Below are positions 1 to 11,245 of a DNA stretch of 64,000 nt, one piece after another. The stretch's first letter is position 1. Every line of letters begins with the position of its first letter. The position numbers and the translations under genes were made by a program. Origin of the DNA: Poecilobothrus nobilitatus. Its lineage: Eukaryota; Arthropoda; Insecta; Diptera; Dolichopodidae. The notes under the pieces are model-generated. The model saw only the letters and a list, made by a program, of their open reading frames with translations. It made no database searches and was not told the origin of the DNA. Location: contig OX352772.1 of assembly GCA_947095535.1 (NCBI GenBank), positions 55,199,445-55,263,444 of the forward strand. The letters run 5' to 3'.

Positions 1-960
1 GAAGCTTCCAAAATTCGAATCCACGGTTCAAATTCTTTCAAATTTAAACCCATGGCCAAATCCTCTCAAATTTCAGAGACTTAAATCAAACATGAAAAAA
101 CACCATTCGGCCAAATTTAAAGGTTATATATATTTGTTGTTTTTGGAAATAATCTCATTTGCTCTGGGGCTCGTTCGGAAGCTTCCAAAATCCAAACCCA
201 TGGACCACATCCTCTTAAATTTTAGAGACATAAATCAAACTGGAAGAAACATCATTATAAAAAATTTAAAGGTTCTATCTTTATTGGTTTTGGAGATAAT
301 CTCGTTTGCTCTGGGGCTCGTTCGGAAGTTTCCAAAACCAAACCCATGGACCAAATCTTCTCACATTTCAGAGACTTAAATAAAACATGAAAGAACACCA
401 CCCTGCCAAATTTAAAGGTTATATCTTTGTTGGTTTTGGAGATAATCTTATTTGCTCTGGTGCTCGTTCGGAAGCTTCCAAATCCAAACCCATGGACCAA
501 ATCCTCTTAAATTTCAGAGGCCTAAATCATACATGAAAGAACACCATTCTGCCAAAAGTAAAGGTTATATCTTTATTGGTTTTGGAGATAATCTCATTTG
601 CTCTGGGGCTCGTTCGGAAGCTTCCAAATCCAAACCCATGGACCAAATCCTCTTAAATTTCAGAGACATAAATCGAACGGGAAGGAACATCATTGTACAA
701 AATTTAAAGGTTCTATCTTTGTTGGTTTTGGAAATAATCTCATTTGCTCTGGTGCTCGTTCGGAAGCTTCCAAAACCCAAACCCATGGACCAAATCCTCT
801 TAAATTTCAGAGACATAAATCGAACGGGAAGAAACATTATTGTACAAAATTTGAAGGTTCTATCTTTGTTGCTTTTGGAGATAATCTCGTTTGCGGAGAT
901 TATCTCCAAAAGCCCGGAATCATTCGGAAGCTTCCAGAATCCGAACCCATGGACGGATTT
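1..960. repeat. Tandem array of ~147-bp monomers (left arm)
   Basis: About seven monomers can be counted from the recurring GGAAGCTTCC-type word near 2, 177, 325, 470, 617, 764 and 927, giving a period of about 147 bp. Each monomer also carries CCATGGACCAAAT and a GGAGATAATCTC-type word, all near-palindromic. Short frames run through several monomers only because the period is close to a multiple of three. They repeat the same peptide and are not a gene. Confidence 0.85.
871..913. repeat. Perfect 18-bp-stem hairpin at the array/unique junction
   Basis: GCTTTTGGAGATAATCTC at 871-888 is followed by a 7-base loop and its exact reverse complement at 896-913. The same hairpin occurs at 1984-2026 in the other arm, so it predates the duplication. 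It sits where the regular array gives way to the unique microsatellite end. Confidence 0.85.
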
Positions 961-1057
961 TGTCCAGATTCGAACTTAGCCTTTCTTTCGTAATTAGTAA
1001 CCTACTATATAAATTTCATCAAGATAGCATCATTATTTTTTGAGTTATCGTGCGTAC

Positions 1058-1125
1058 GGACGGACGGACGGACGGACATCGCTAAATCGACTCCGGCGGT
1101 GATCCTGATTCAGAATATATATACA
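1058..1125 (-). repeat. (GGAC)5 microsatellite plus mini-me-like core
   Basis: Five GGAC units (1058-1077) are followed by a conserved core (CATCGCTAAATCGACTCCGG and onward) and a short TA run at about 1114-1124. This order, read on the other strand as (TA)n-core-(GTCC)n, is the diagnostic layout of dipteran mini-me elements. The near-identical opposite arm has seven units, so the run length changed after duplication. Confidence 0.7.
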
Positions 1126-1213
1126 TGTCTATACCTAACTCGCTTCCTTTTGGTGGTTACAAACACCATACCAAAGTTAATATACCCTATACTTTAGGTG
1201 TAGGGTATAATAA

Positions 1214-1680
1214 TAAAAAAAAATTTTTGTTTCTATTATACAATAATACATCTAATGATGTAATGTTTAAGACACCGGCATCTCATTTGAAAGGCCTTAG
1301 ATTCAAACCCTGGCTGATCCATTTAAATTAATAAAATAAATTAATGAAAAATAAGATTTTTCTTATAATATTATATATAAATATAATTAAATAAAACATA
1401 TCCTATAATTAATATCATATCGTGGTATATAATAAAATCAATCTTGTATAAATACAATATGTGTGTCATAGATTTGTATAATAGCTGTAGTCGCGTAATC
1501 AACGGATTAGTGAAACTAATGATTTCAGATACTGAAGTCTATTCAAATATGAATCATTCTCATGATTTATTTTTCTGATAATTATTTTATGTCCTTCGAA
1601 AGTATTTAATCTAAATTATTTTTTAGATTTTCAGATTCGAAATATTTATATAAAAAGATTTTTCATTTTTTGAATATTTT
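1214..1680. other. Spacer between the inverted arms, with a tRNA-like SINE scrap
   Basis: This is A+T-rich single-copy-looking DNA. Positions about 1250-1320 look like a decayed tRNA-derived SINE head. An A-box-like TGATGTAATGTTTAAGACA is followed by ACCGGCATCTCATTTGAA and a B-box-like GATTCAAACCC. The relic at 56200-56270 shares the ACACCGGC.TTTCATTTGAAA stretch. Nothing else is recognised. Confidence 0.45.
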
Positions 1681-1812
1681 TATACCCTACACCTAAAGTA
1701 TAGGGTATATTAACTTTGGTATGGTGTTTGTAACCACCAAAAGGAAGCGAGTTAGGTATAGACATGTATATATATTCTGAATCAGGATCACCGCCGGAGT
1801 CGATTTAGCGAT

Positions 1813-1840
1813 GTCCGTCCGTCCGTCCGTCCGTCCGTCC
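1813..1840 (+). repeat. (GTCC)7 microsatellite
   Basis: Seven GTCC units sit between the mini-me-like core and the GTACGCACGATAACTC segment. The facing arm has five. Confidence 0.9.
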
Positions 1841-1924
1841 GTACGCACGATAACTCAAAAAATAATGATGCTATCTTGATGAAATTTATATAGTAGGTTA
1901 CTAATTACGAAAGAAAGGCTAAGC

Positions 1925-4085
1925 TCGAATCTGGACAAAATCCGTCCATGGGTTCGGATTCTGGAAGCTTCCGAATGATTCCGGCTTTTGGAGATAATCT
2001 CTGCAAACGAGATTATCTCCAAAAGCAACAAAGATAGAACCTTCAAATTTTGTACAATGATGTTTCTTCCCGTTCGATTTATGTCTCTGAAATTTAAGAG
2101 GATTTGGTCCATGGGTTTGGGTTTTGGAAGCTTCCGAACGAGCACCAGAGCAAATGAGATTATTTCCAAAACCAACAAAGATAGAACCTTTAAATTTTGT
2201 ACAATGATGTTCCTTCCCATTCGATTTATGTCTCTGAAATTTAAGAGGATTTGGTCCATGGGTTTTGGATTTGGAAGCTTCCGAACGAGCCCCAGAGCAA
2301 ATGAGATTATCTCCAAAACCAATAAAGATATAACCTTTACTTTTGGCAGAATGGTGTTCTTTCATGTATGATTTAGGCCTCTGAAATTTAGGAGAATTTG
2401 GTCCATGGGTTTGGATTTGGAAGCTTCCTAACGAGCACCAGAGCAAATGAGATTATCTCCAAAACCAACAAAGATATAACCTTTAAATTTGGCAGGGTGG
2501 TGTTCTTTCATGTTTTATTTAAGTCTCTGAAATGTGAGAAGATTTGGTCCATGGGTTCGGGTTTTGGAAACTTCCGAACGAGCCCCAGAGCAAACGAGAT
2601 TATCTCCAAAACCAATAAAGATAGAACCTTTAAATTTTTTATAATGATGTTTCTTCCAGTTTGATTTATGTCTCTAAAATTTAAGAGGATGTGGTGCATG
2701 GGTTTGGATTTTGGAAGCTTCCCAACGAGCCCCAGAGCAAATGAGATTATCTCCAAAAACAACAAATATATATAACCTTTAAATTTGGCCGAATGGTGTT
2801 TTTTCATGTTTGATTTAAGTCTCTGAAATTTGAGAGGATTTGGCCATGGGTTTAAATTTGAAAGAATTTGAACCGTGGATTCGAATTTTGGAAGCTTCCG
2901 AACGAGCCGCAGAGCAAATGAGATTATATCCAATATGAACAAAGGTAGAACCTTTGAATTTGGTACAATGGTGTTCTTTCGTGTTTGATTTATGTCTCTG
3001 AAATTTAAGAGGATTTGGTCCATGGGTTTGGTTTTGGAAGCTTCCGAACGAGCACCAGAGCAAATGAGATTATCTCCAAAACCAACAAAGATATAACCTT
3101 TAAATTTGGCAGGGTGGTGTTCTTTCATGTTTTATTTAAGTCTCTGAAATGTGAGAAGATTTGGTCCATGGGTTCGGGTTTTGGAAACTTCCGAAAGAGC
3201 CCCAGAGCAAACGAGATTATCTCCAAAACCAATAAAGATAGAACCTTTAAATTTTTTATAATGATGTTTCTTCCAGTTTGATTTATGTCTCTAAAATTTA
3301 AGAGGATGTGGTCCATGGGTTTGGATTTTGGAAGCTTCCGAACGAGCCCCAGAGCAAATGAGATTATCTCCAAAAACAACAAATATATAACCTTTACTTT
3401 TGGCATAATGGTGTTCTTTCATGTATGATTTAGGCCTCTGAAATTTGAGAGGATTTGGTCCTTGGGTTCGGATTTTGAAAGCTTCCGAACGAGCCTCAGA
3501 GCAAATGATATTATCTCCAAATGCAACAAAGATATAACCTTTAAATTAGGCAGAATGGTGTTCCTTCATGTTTGATTTATGTTTCTGAAATTTGTGAGGA
3601 TTTGGTCCATGGGTTCAAATCTTGGAAGCTTCCGGACGAGCCCCAGAGCAAACGAGTATATCTCCACAACCAACAAAGATAGAACTTTTATTTTTAGTAC
3701 AAAGGTGTTCTGTTATGTTTCCTTTTCTGTAAAATTGGAAACTGACATTTGAAAGAATTTGAACCATGGGTTCGTATTTTGGAAACTTCCGGACGAGCAC
3801 AAGAGCAACAAGCATATCTCCAAAACCAACAAAAGTAGAACCTTTAAATTTAATAGAATGGTGTTCTGGCACGTTTTCTTTATGTTCCTGAGATGGATTC
3901 GATGAATTGGAGTGGCAATTCGGGTAGCTGACACAAACATCCCAAGGACTACCAATCTCCGAAAATAATTAAGATAGAAACTTAAAATTTTATACAAGGG
4001 TGTCAAGCATATCCCAAGCGGATGCCTCTTTTACGTTCTTGAAATTCGAGTTGAATAAGACAGAAAAGGGAAGAAGTTCAAGCAG
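1925..4085. repeat. Tandem array of ~147-bp monomers (right arm)
   Basis: The GGAAGCTTCC-type marker word recurs near 2126, 2273, 2419, 2566, 2713, 2890, 3037, 3183, 3330, 3477, 3624 and 3781. This gives about twelve to fourteen monomers with a period of 146-148 bp. One monomer near 2713-2890 carries an extra ~30 bp. Blocks of monomers are themselves repeated: about 2430-2720 resembles 3030-3320, suggesting higher-order duplication. The edge beyond 3880 is clearly more degenerate. Confidence 0.85.
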
Positions 4086-4182
4086 CTGCCAAAAACACTT
4101 ATGGATTGTTAATTTAATTCGAATTATTCAGGTGTAGGGTATTAATAAGTCGGTTGCATCGACTTACTGTTACATTTACTTG

Positions 4183-6487
4183 TTATTCTGCATTTTGGTA
4201 TCAGAGATTTTTATTTTTAAGATATCGTTAAAGTGTCACACATTGCAGCACTTTTAACAACTCGTATGTTTTTTGAAGCTAATTTCTTTTCTAAAAATAA
4301 CTCTTCTTTGGTATCTCTGAATAAAATGCAATTTTTAGATCTCCAATTTAAATTTTAAATTCCATGTAAAATTAAAATAAAATTATTAAAATAATAAATG
4401 AAATAAGAAAAAGGATGACATCTAATACAAAGATATAAATTCGTATTAAATTTATTAAACAACACAAAAGGATCAATAAAATTTTTAAAATATACTTTTA
4501 TTTTTAAAGTACTGCAAATTATTAAATTAAAAATTATACTAAATAACATTTGGATTTTGGATAAATTAAAGGATTTTGTTACCATCTGCTATACTACTCT
4601 TATATCATAAAATTAAAATTTCGTATTATAAAATTATATAAAACTATTGGAAAAAAAAATTTCCTTCTTTTAACTAAATTTGAATAAATCTGAATTAAAA
4701 GTTTGTGTTTAATTCAATTAAAAAGAAAGAAAAGTAAAAAAAAAATGGAGAAAAAAATAAAGGATAAAAAAAGCAGTAGGATTCAAAATTTTTTTGAAAA
4801 GAATTTTAAGAACATAATAACAATGGCTACCAGTTTTTTTTTTAAATTGGGTATTGTTTAATTCTTTTGTAATTTTACAGAAGGACATCAAAATCTTTTT
4901 GAGATTCGTAAAGTAAAACATATTTTGTTTTTGTATTGTATTTTCTTTTCTATACAATAATGGATTCGTAAACTTTTTTAATTGAAACCAATAATCAAAA
5001 ATTAAAATTTATGACATAATAAAATAAAATTTTGGAAGGGAAAAAAAGGTTGAATTTCTGAAGAAATTCTAAAAATTTATTTTAAAAAATTTTTATGACT
5101 CTACTAAAAGAAATTTTTCCATACCCTTTTTTTTATTTCGATATTATATAGTATATAACCAATATCAGTTAATTAATTTATTAAAATTAATGAAAAAATT
5201 ACTGACTTTTGAGAATAGGGAATGACATTAGGTTCGAACATATTTCAGATTGAGTTAAGTTAATAGTGACATTACTTTTAAATTTTATTTGGATAAATTA
5301 AAGATCGTTTAATATTTTACCAAATATCCATGAATTTTTCATACTTTTTTGTAATTGGTAATTTTAATAATTGAAGTTTTATTAAAAATCTTGTTAGTAC
5401 CAGTAAAACAGTGACAATCGGCATAATTTTTGTAGTTTTATTAATCATTTATTTTGTATCTGCACTGTTATAGTTACTGCTTGTCTTTATGATAAAGTCA
5501 AACTATCTAATATTCGATGACAGCAAAAATATTCTTTCATTTGAAGATTGTGAGCCTTTGAAGAGCTATAAGTTCATATTTAGTGAGGCTACATAAAAAA
5601 GTTGTTTCACAACATTAATTTTTTTAAGGGACCTGTCTAAGATGAAAATTTCATTACTTCTTCTTAAACGGTAGAGAAGGGGCTTAAAGCATACTAATGA
5701 AAACAATAGTGATTTATTTAAAAACGTATACATTAGTTTTTTGAAACAAATGAAAGTCATATTAAATGTCTTACAAAGTAAATTAAATTTTTAAAATAAT
5801 TTGTTTGTGAAGGAAATTATCACATTTTTTTAGTTCATATGTTAAAAAAATTAAAAGTTGAAATTCGTTACCAATTTGATTAACTGAAGGCGAAGACGAA
5901 ATTCTCCAGACAGGAAATATCAAAAATGGCACGCAATTTAGACAACTATTTAATATAATGGGTATTAGGTGATATCTAATAGAACAATTAGGCACAAAAT
6001 TAGGACCCAAGATAGTTTCTCATGATAAAGCAAACAATTAAATAAATAAAATATCCAAATGCTTTGCGTTTTCACATAAATTTACTAGTAAATTAATGTC
6101 AAGCGAATTAATGTACATGTTAATGTATATTAAGTATAAAGTTATTAAGTTTAATTTAAAAAAAAAAAAAAAATTAATTTTATTTATAAATTCATAAATT
6201 TATATTTTGACAAAATTTTTCACTTAAAATAACATTCTTACAACTTTAAATAGAATATTTTGAAGTGTATGCCTATAACGTCATTTCTAATTGTCATGTA
6301 ACACATATTAATATTAACACATGTATATGTGTATATGTATATTTTATATAAAGAATTAATCAGTGTTATTAAATATTATATAATATCACAAAAAAGGAAA
6401 AATGAATTTCAACCCTTTTTTACAGTCTTAATTATCCCAAAGGTACTTTTTAAAAATAAAGAAAAAAGTAAAAAAATAAATAAACGA
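4183..6487. other. A+T-rich stretch, nothing recognised
   Basis: Short frames on the minus strand (for example 5566-5760) have no recognisable motif. Poly-A/T runs are frequent. I see no repeat copy, RNA gene or exon. Confidence 0.5.
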
Positions 6488-7035
6488 AGAAGGGCGTATG
6501 ATTGACATAGTCAACTATAGGGCGCGAATATATTATATGCTGTTTCGATGAAACTTAATTATATTTTAGAAAATTTTTCAGATTTTTGACGTAATTAAAT
6601 ATCTAGATATATGTATTTATGTCAGTTTTGGAGTTGTATAACAACTAATTGAACCCGATAAACCAAACTAATGTAAATTTTACAAAAGTTATTATCATAA
6701 AACTTAATCATCTTTTACTAAATTCCAGACATACTTAATTGGATACTAAAATATTCTTATATAAAAAGAGAAGCTGTATGAAATTTAAAACATCCTCACG
6801 ATCGAACTTCTTAAATTGCAATAGCAAAAATGGTAAAAATATCCAAATCCCAGCTTCTTTATTTTATAATTTATAGTGTTGACGAACAGACAGACAGATA
6901 GACGGAAAACGCACACAGCTAAATTCAATCTTGAACAAAAATATATTATTTACTTTTACATATCTATCTCCATCTGCTTTACATTATCACAAAAACGTAT
7001 TGGCAAATTTATTATACCTTTAAAAATATTTTCCG
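6488..7035 (-). mobile_element. Family 3 DINE-1/mini-me-like element, decayed
   Basis: The hairpin end is at the left: TTGACATAGTCAA at about 6502-6514, then TATAGGGCG. The interior contains the family word CAGATTTTTGACGTAATTAA, matching CAGATGTTTTACTTAATTAA in other copies. The microsatellite end is on the right, with degenerate GACAGACAGATAGACGG (about 6888-6905) followed by CACAGCTAAATTCAATC. It closes with AACGTATTGGCAAATTTATTATACC, shared with the copy at 62496. The element is about 0.55 kb and non-coding. Confidence 0.6.
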
Positions 7036-8014
7036 CACTGATATTAAAAAAAAAACATGAAAAAATCTTTAGGTATGTAAAAGGGCTTTTAGGTGAATTT
7101 TATGTTCATATTTACAAAAACAAAACAAAAAAAAATTTTTTTCTACCCAAACGCACAAACATACTATGCTAATGTTTTATTTGGTAATAATTAGAGCATT
7201 AGTAGGGATTCCCCAGCATCCTTTCACAAATCATTTTCAATATGTCAAAAATATTGTAAATAAAAAAAAATTCTTTTTTTTTTGGTTCACTGTTACAAAG
7301 GATTAAAAATGAAAAGTGTTGTAAAGTAAATGTAACCTCAAGCGACAACGAAAAGAAAAGAATCATGTTTTTATTTTTTTTTTTTTTATCTGTGTTTTTT
7401 ATTTAAGAATTTTTTATATTTTTCAAAACTTTGATTACATTGTTCTAGTTTTTTTTTTGAAGTGTTTTGTTTTTGTTTTTTTTTTTTTGTGTTCAATTAA
7501 AATCCTTTAAGGATCAAAATTTTAATTAATTGTAGGTTTCTATTTAAAATAAGAACTCTTAAAAATAATTTTCCGGGAATAAATAATATATATAGGTACC
7601 TACAGATATATTAATTTATTTATTATGTATAATATTGTGTAACATATTATAGAATAAAAGGCATCCCGGAATTGGAGTATTAACTTTGATTTTATTGAAA
7701 TTTTAATTTCAATTCTTTGAACTAATTAATGAATTTCTGTTTTTTCGTGTAAAATAAATGAATGAAATAAGCGTAGATCGTAAATTTTTTGTTTATTGTT
7801 AATGAATATTAAAATTTATTTTGAATTGACGTTTTTAGTTAAAAGGAAATCAACAGTTACAATAAATCCATAAAAAAATCAACGAAAAAGACAAAAATCA
7901 ACAAAAACGAAAAAGACTTTAAGATATTTAATATATATAAAATATATATTATAAATATATATAATAAATATTTTAAATACCTATATATATATTACTTTTT
8001 TAAACGTAATAGAT
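7036..8014. other. A+T-rich stretch with long poly-T and TA runs
   Basis: It holds poly-T tracts (about 7372-7390, 7470-7490) and an ATATATAAAATATATATTATA-like run near 7930-7990 just before the LINE relic. No gene or repeat copy is recognised. Confidence 0.5.
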
Positions 8015-10350
8015 TCAATTTGCTGTAATTTAGGTCCTAATGACGAGATAATTTTATGTGAAGATTTTAATCTCCGTAATATAACATGAATCAATCATGA
8101 AGAAGAATCTTTTCTAGTTTTCGATTTTTTAATGAATGAAACTGATTCGCAAATTATTGATGGTTTAAATACCAACAATTTACAGCAGGTTTTCCAATAT
8201 CCTAATTTTAAGGGTAAACAACTTGATTTAATATTTAATACAGATTAGAATAATCTTTTCTTCTGTGATTCGGTGTCATCGCTTGTTACGTTAGACCCTT
8301 ATCACCTTTCAATAAGTTTTACTTATAGTTTAACCAATTCCATAAATTATGCGTATAGTTTCAATTTTAATAAAACCAAATTAATCTATGTGACTTATTG
8401 AACCAAATTAACCTCTATGACTTCACGCCTATATTCAATAATATAGACCTAAATCAAATGTCAATTAGATTTTATGAAATAATGTTTAATGGTTTTACAC
8501 AATTTGTTCCTATTTCAAAAATAAGATCTTCCAACTTTGGCCCACCATGGTTCACAAAGGAGCTTGGATCTCTCAGAAATAAGAAAAACAAAGTCTGGCA
8601 TGAATACCTCAAAACTAAAGATATTATAATGACTATAATAATTTTGTAATATTCTGTTCTTTATAACAATTACATTAATCAAATGGCAACTAAACTAAAA
8701 TCTCATCAGAAAAAATTTTGAAATTTCATAAACTTTAAACGTAAATGCGATAATTATCCAACATTTATAAATTTCAATTCTGTCTCAAGTAATGACCCTC
8801 TAGTTATTCGAAATATTTCCGCGAGTTTTTATTTTCGCGAGGAATTATTTCTCCTATATGGAAAGTTTTCAAAAAACTTCTCTTAATGATAAAAATATAA
8901 ATGAACAAACAGTTTACAGCTATCTAAATAAACTCGGCAATAATACTATTTCCGGCCCTGATGGTATACCAGACATAATTCTGAGTAAGTGTTCTAAAAT
9001 TCTCATTACTCCTTTAACTTTACTACTCAAAAATTCATTAAATTCTGGAGTTTTTCCTCCTATTTCGAAAATATCCTATATCAAACCAATTCATAAAAAA
9101 AATGCTAAAAATGATATTACTAATTACCGTCCGATAGCCAAATTATCTTCAATTCCAAAATTATTTGAGTTAATCATAACGGTTTCAATTTCTAATCACT
9201 GATCTAATCTTTTAATTGATAACCAACATGGTTTTATAAAACAAAAATCTACTGTAACAAACCTAGTTGAAACAACACTCACTCATAGTATCATATTACT
9301 AAAACTTAAAAAATATGGCTTTCCAGAATTTTTCCTTAAGTGGATATATTCTTATTTTTGTGATCACTCCTGTAGCGTCATATTTAAAAATGTAATTGTA
9401 GAACCTTTTGTGGCAAATTTCGGTGTTCCACAAGGTAGCCACCTTGGTCCGTTACTTTTTATTTTATCTGTAAATGATGTTACTTTTATCATTTATAATT
9501 GTGAGCGTCAAAATTTACGATGATGAAATGAAAATCTCTAGAAAGATTACATCTAAAAATGATGCCATCCTTCTGCAGAATAATCTTCAAAATTTTAACA
9601 TTTGGTGCGTTCATAATTGTTTGCTACTTGATATCTTATACACATCGTTCTAGACCCATTTGTTTCAACTATACCTTAGATGGTATTTACCTAAAGTTAG
9701 CTCAATAAAAGACTTAGGTGTGTATTTTGATTCTTCTTTTAGCTTTAAAATTCATTATAATAATATTACAAATAAAGCTAATTCATTTTTGGCGTTTGTT
9801 AAAAGTTTATCAAATGAATTTTTAGATTCCTATGCTCTTAAATCGTTGTACACTTGTCTCGTAAGACTGAACTTGGAATATGCTAGTCAAGTTTGGTCTC
9901 CGTTTTATATGGTACACATTGATGGGATTGAGGCAGTACAGAAAAACTTAGATTTACATTTGATTTACTCCACTTGCCACTTTATCTTGGATTTGCCTTG
10001 CGCCACTTGCCATGGTCGAATCCTATTACTTTATCACGATATGAACAAAGACTTAAGTTAATTATTTTGTGTACATTAAGTTTTAGACGTGAGGATTCTG
10101 ATGTTATTTTCATTGCAGAGATTGTCAAGGATAACGTTAAATCTACATTAATTTATAGTAAAATTATTATTAGAAATTTTCAACACCTTCGCACTTGTAA
10201 TTTATTCAAAACCAATAATCATAGGACTAATTATGGGAAATTTGAACCTATTAATAGATTGCTTAATGTGGGTAACAAACATAAACTTAGTATTGACTTT
10301 ACACTATTAAAACACTCCCAAAAACGAAAACTATACAATCGCTATTATTA
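8015..10350 (+). pseudogene. Jockey/CR1-like LINE ORF2 relic (endonuclease, RT and C-terminal region)
   Basis: This is a decayed non-LTR retrotransposon. The 3' part of the apurinic endonuclease domain is visible from 8039: an EDFNL word where GDFN is usual, then LDLIF, then DPYHLSI where SDHxP-type residues are expected, with in-frame stops. A linker with PPWFTKEL and KNKVWHEYLK (8398-8649) follows. The RT domain follows with GPDGIP and NYRPIA (8858-9202), NQHGF (about 9220), GVPQGSHLGPLLF (about 9423-9462) and a ruined YxDD region near 9515-9530. The C-terminal region (9660-10351) has KDLGVYFDSSFSF and LEYASQVWSP. The segment normally carrying DFxKAFD, between about 9290 and 9300, is missing, so there is an internal deletion. 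Multiple frameshifts and stops make it non-functional. Clade placement is by motif only. Confidence 0.85.
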
Positions 10351-10515
10351 GAATTTTTTTTATTTTTGTTTTTCTTGCTATTGTGAAGTATGATTTTTAA
10401 ATTTTAAATTTAAATTTTAGTTTTAATTTTATTTTTACTTCACTTTTATGTAATTTTTTATTTTAATTATATAATAATAAATAACTTTTAACTTTAGAAT
10501 AATAAATAAAGATGT
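10351..10515 (+). other. LINE 3' untranslated end with AATAAA/ATAA-rich tail
   Basis: A+T-rich sequence after the last C-terminal codon ends in an AATAATAAATAAAG run (about 10498-10511). This suits a LINE 3' terminus or polyadenylation signal. Confidence 0.45.
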
Positions 10516-10529
10516 ATATAGAATCTTTT

Positions 10530-11160
10530 TATTTCTCATTTTTTTCATTTCATGGTAGACGCATTGTCTGTTTATTTGAGATTATTTTTGAAATAATGTT
10601 TTTTGCTTTTTTCTAAGGGAGGTGAAAATCTTCTAAAGACACAAAGAATCTCCCCTTGGTAGTATCAGATTCTTACTGAAAAATCCACCTCACCGTTTAG
10701 CCAATATAATGGGATGAAACCCCTGACTGCTGACGCAGTATATTTGCTAGGGAGGAGGGATAGGAGAGGATAGGACAAGGATGCGGAAACATTGAATTGA
10801 GTATGGAACTCTAAGGAAACTATGAATTCGTCTATTATTACTACTATTTCGCTATCAGTGATAATAATGACGAATAGTTAAAACATGCAGTAGTATATGG
10901 AATCTTCCTGCATGAGGTAATAATTGAAAGCAATCCCACTGTCACTGTACCAGTTATTATTGTTGGTATTAGTATTAATTATTATTATAATTATATTGTT
11001 TACTTCTGAGTCACGGCCAACAGTGAATTACAACGTGCAGTAGTATATAATACCTTCCTGTATGATGTAACCAAAGGTAACTCCACTGTAGCAGTTATTA
11101 TTATTAGTATTATTAATTATACGATATACATTATTACGATATAAAATGACTACTTATTTT
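10530..11160. repeat. Unassigned block with two diverged ~149-bp units
   Basis: This segment is noticeably richer in G+C than its surroundings. GTAGTATCAGATTC and GGATGAAACCCCTGACTGCTG mark its left half. The right half has two related units beginning ATGCAGTAGTATATGG (about 10885) and GTGCAGTAGTATATAATA (about 11034). Each continues with a CTTCCTG.ATGA word and CCACTGT...CAGTTATTATT. It probably derives from a transposon untranslated region. I could not assign a family. Confidence 0.45.
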
Positions 11161-11164
11161 TAAT

Positions 11165-11245
11165 ATGATCTGCCTCGGTTTGAACACAAGACCCTCCGAT
11201 TGAAGAAAGGCTGGCGACTTAATCAGTACGCCATTAGTCAGATTT
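11165..11245 (-). other. tRNA-like pseudogene / SINE head
   Basis: On the reverse strand, ATCTGAC and GGCAGAT at the two ends pair at 6 of 7 positions. A TGGCG...CGCCA arm, an anticodon-like stem-loop with loop TTCAATC, and a B-box-like GTGTTCAAACCGA are present. The T stem is poor and the D arm abnormal, so a functional tRNA is unlikely. A tRNA-derived SINE head or tRNA pseudogene is the better reading. Confidence 0.5.

Larger units (their letters stand above)
1..1213 (-). mobile_element. Family 1 DINE-1/mini-me-like element, left arm, truncated by window start
   Basis: This is the microsatellite-end half of a non-autonomous element whose hairpin end lies outside the window. From right to left it has the terminal motif TATACCCTACACCTA (reverse strand) near 1190-1213 and a conserved segment with the mini-me-like core (about 1078-1125). 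A (GGAC)5 run follows at 1058-1077, then about 90 bp of unique sequence, then a tandem array. It is collinear with 1681-2899 on the opposite strand, including an irregular monomer at 1-100 that matches 2805-2899 base for base. The two are therefore one duplicated segment, not two independently grown arrays. No transposase or helicase ORF is visible; open frames here are just the array read through. The assignment to the mini-me/DINE-1 group rests on the (GTCC)n-core-(TA)n order, which is known from flies. Confidence 0.7.
1681..4182 (+). mobile_element. Family 1 DINE-1/mini-me-like element, full length (right arm)
   Basis: This is a complete copy of about 2.5 kb. It starts with TATACCCTACACCTAAAG followed by TATAGGGTATA, which can fold on itself. 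Next come the mini-me-like core, (GTCC)7 at 1813-1840, a unique stretch, the 1984-2026 hairpin, and a ~147-bp tandem array. It ends with AGGTGTAGGGTAT (4130-4142), the hairpin AAGTCGGTTGCATCGACTT (4147-4165), and a terminus resembling the one at 16310-16330. Terminal inverted TACCC-type motifs plus a hairpin at one end only, and no obvious target-site duplication, fit Helentron-associated elements; this is inference. There is no coding capacity. The last monomers before 4085 are the most diverged and resemble the array of the 16320-17353 copy. Confidence 0.7.

Noticed and set aside
92..3406. Many 68-206-codon frames on both strands in the first 3.4 kb, with repeated peptide blocks
   Set aside because: The frames stay open because the ~147-bp monomer is a multiple of three and low in stops. 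They occur in overlapping frames on both strands and encode the same repeated words.
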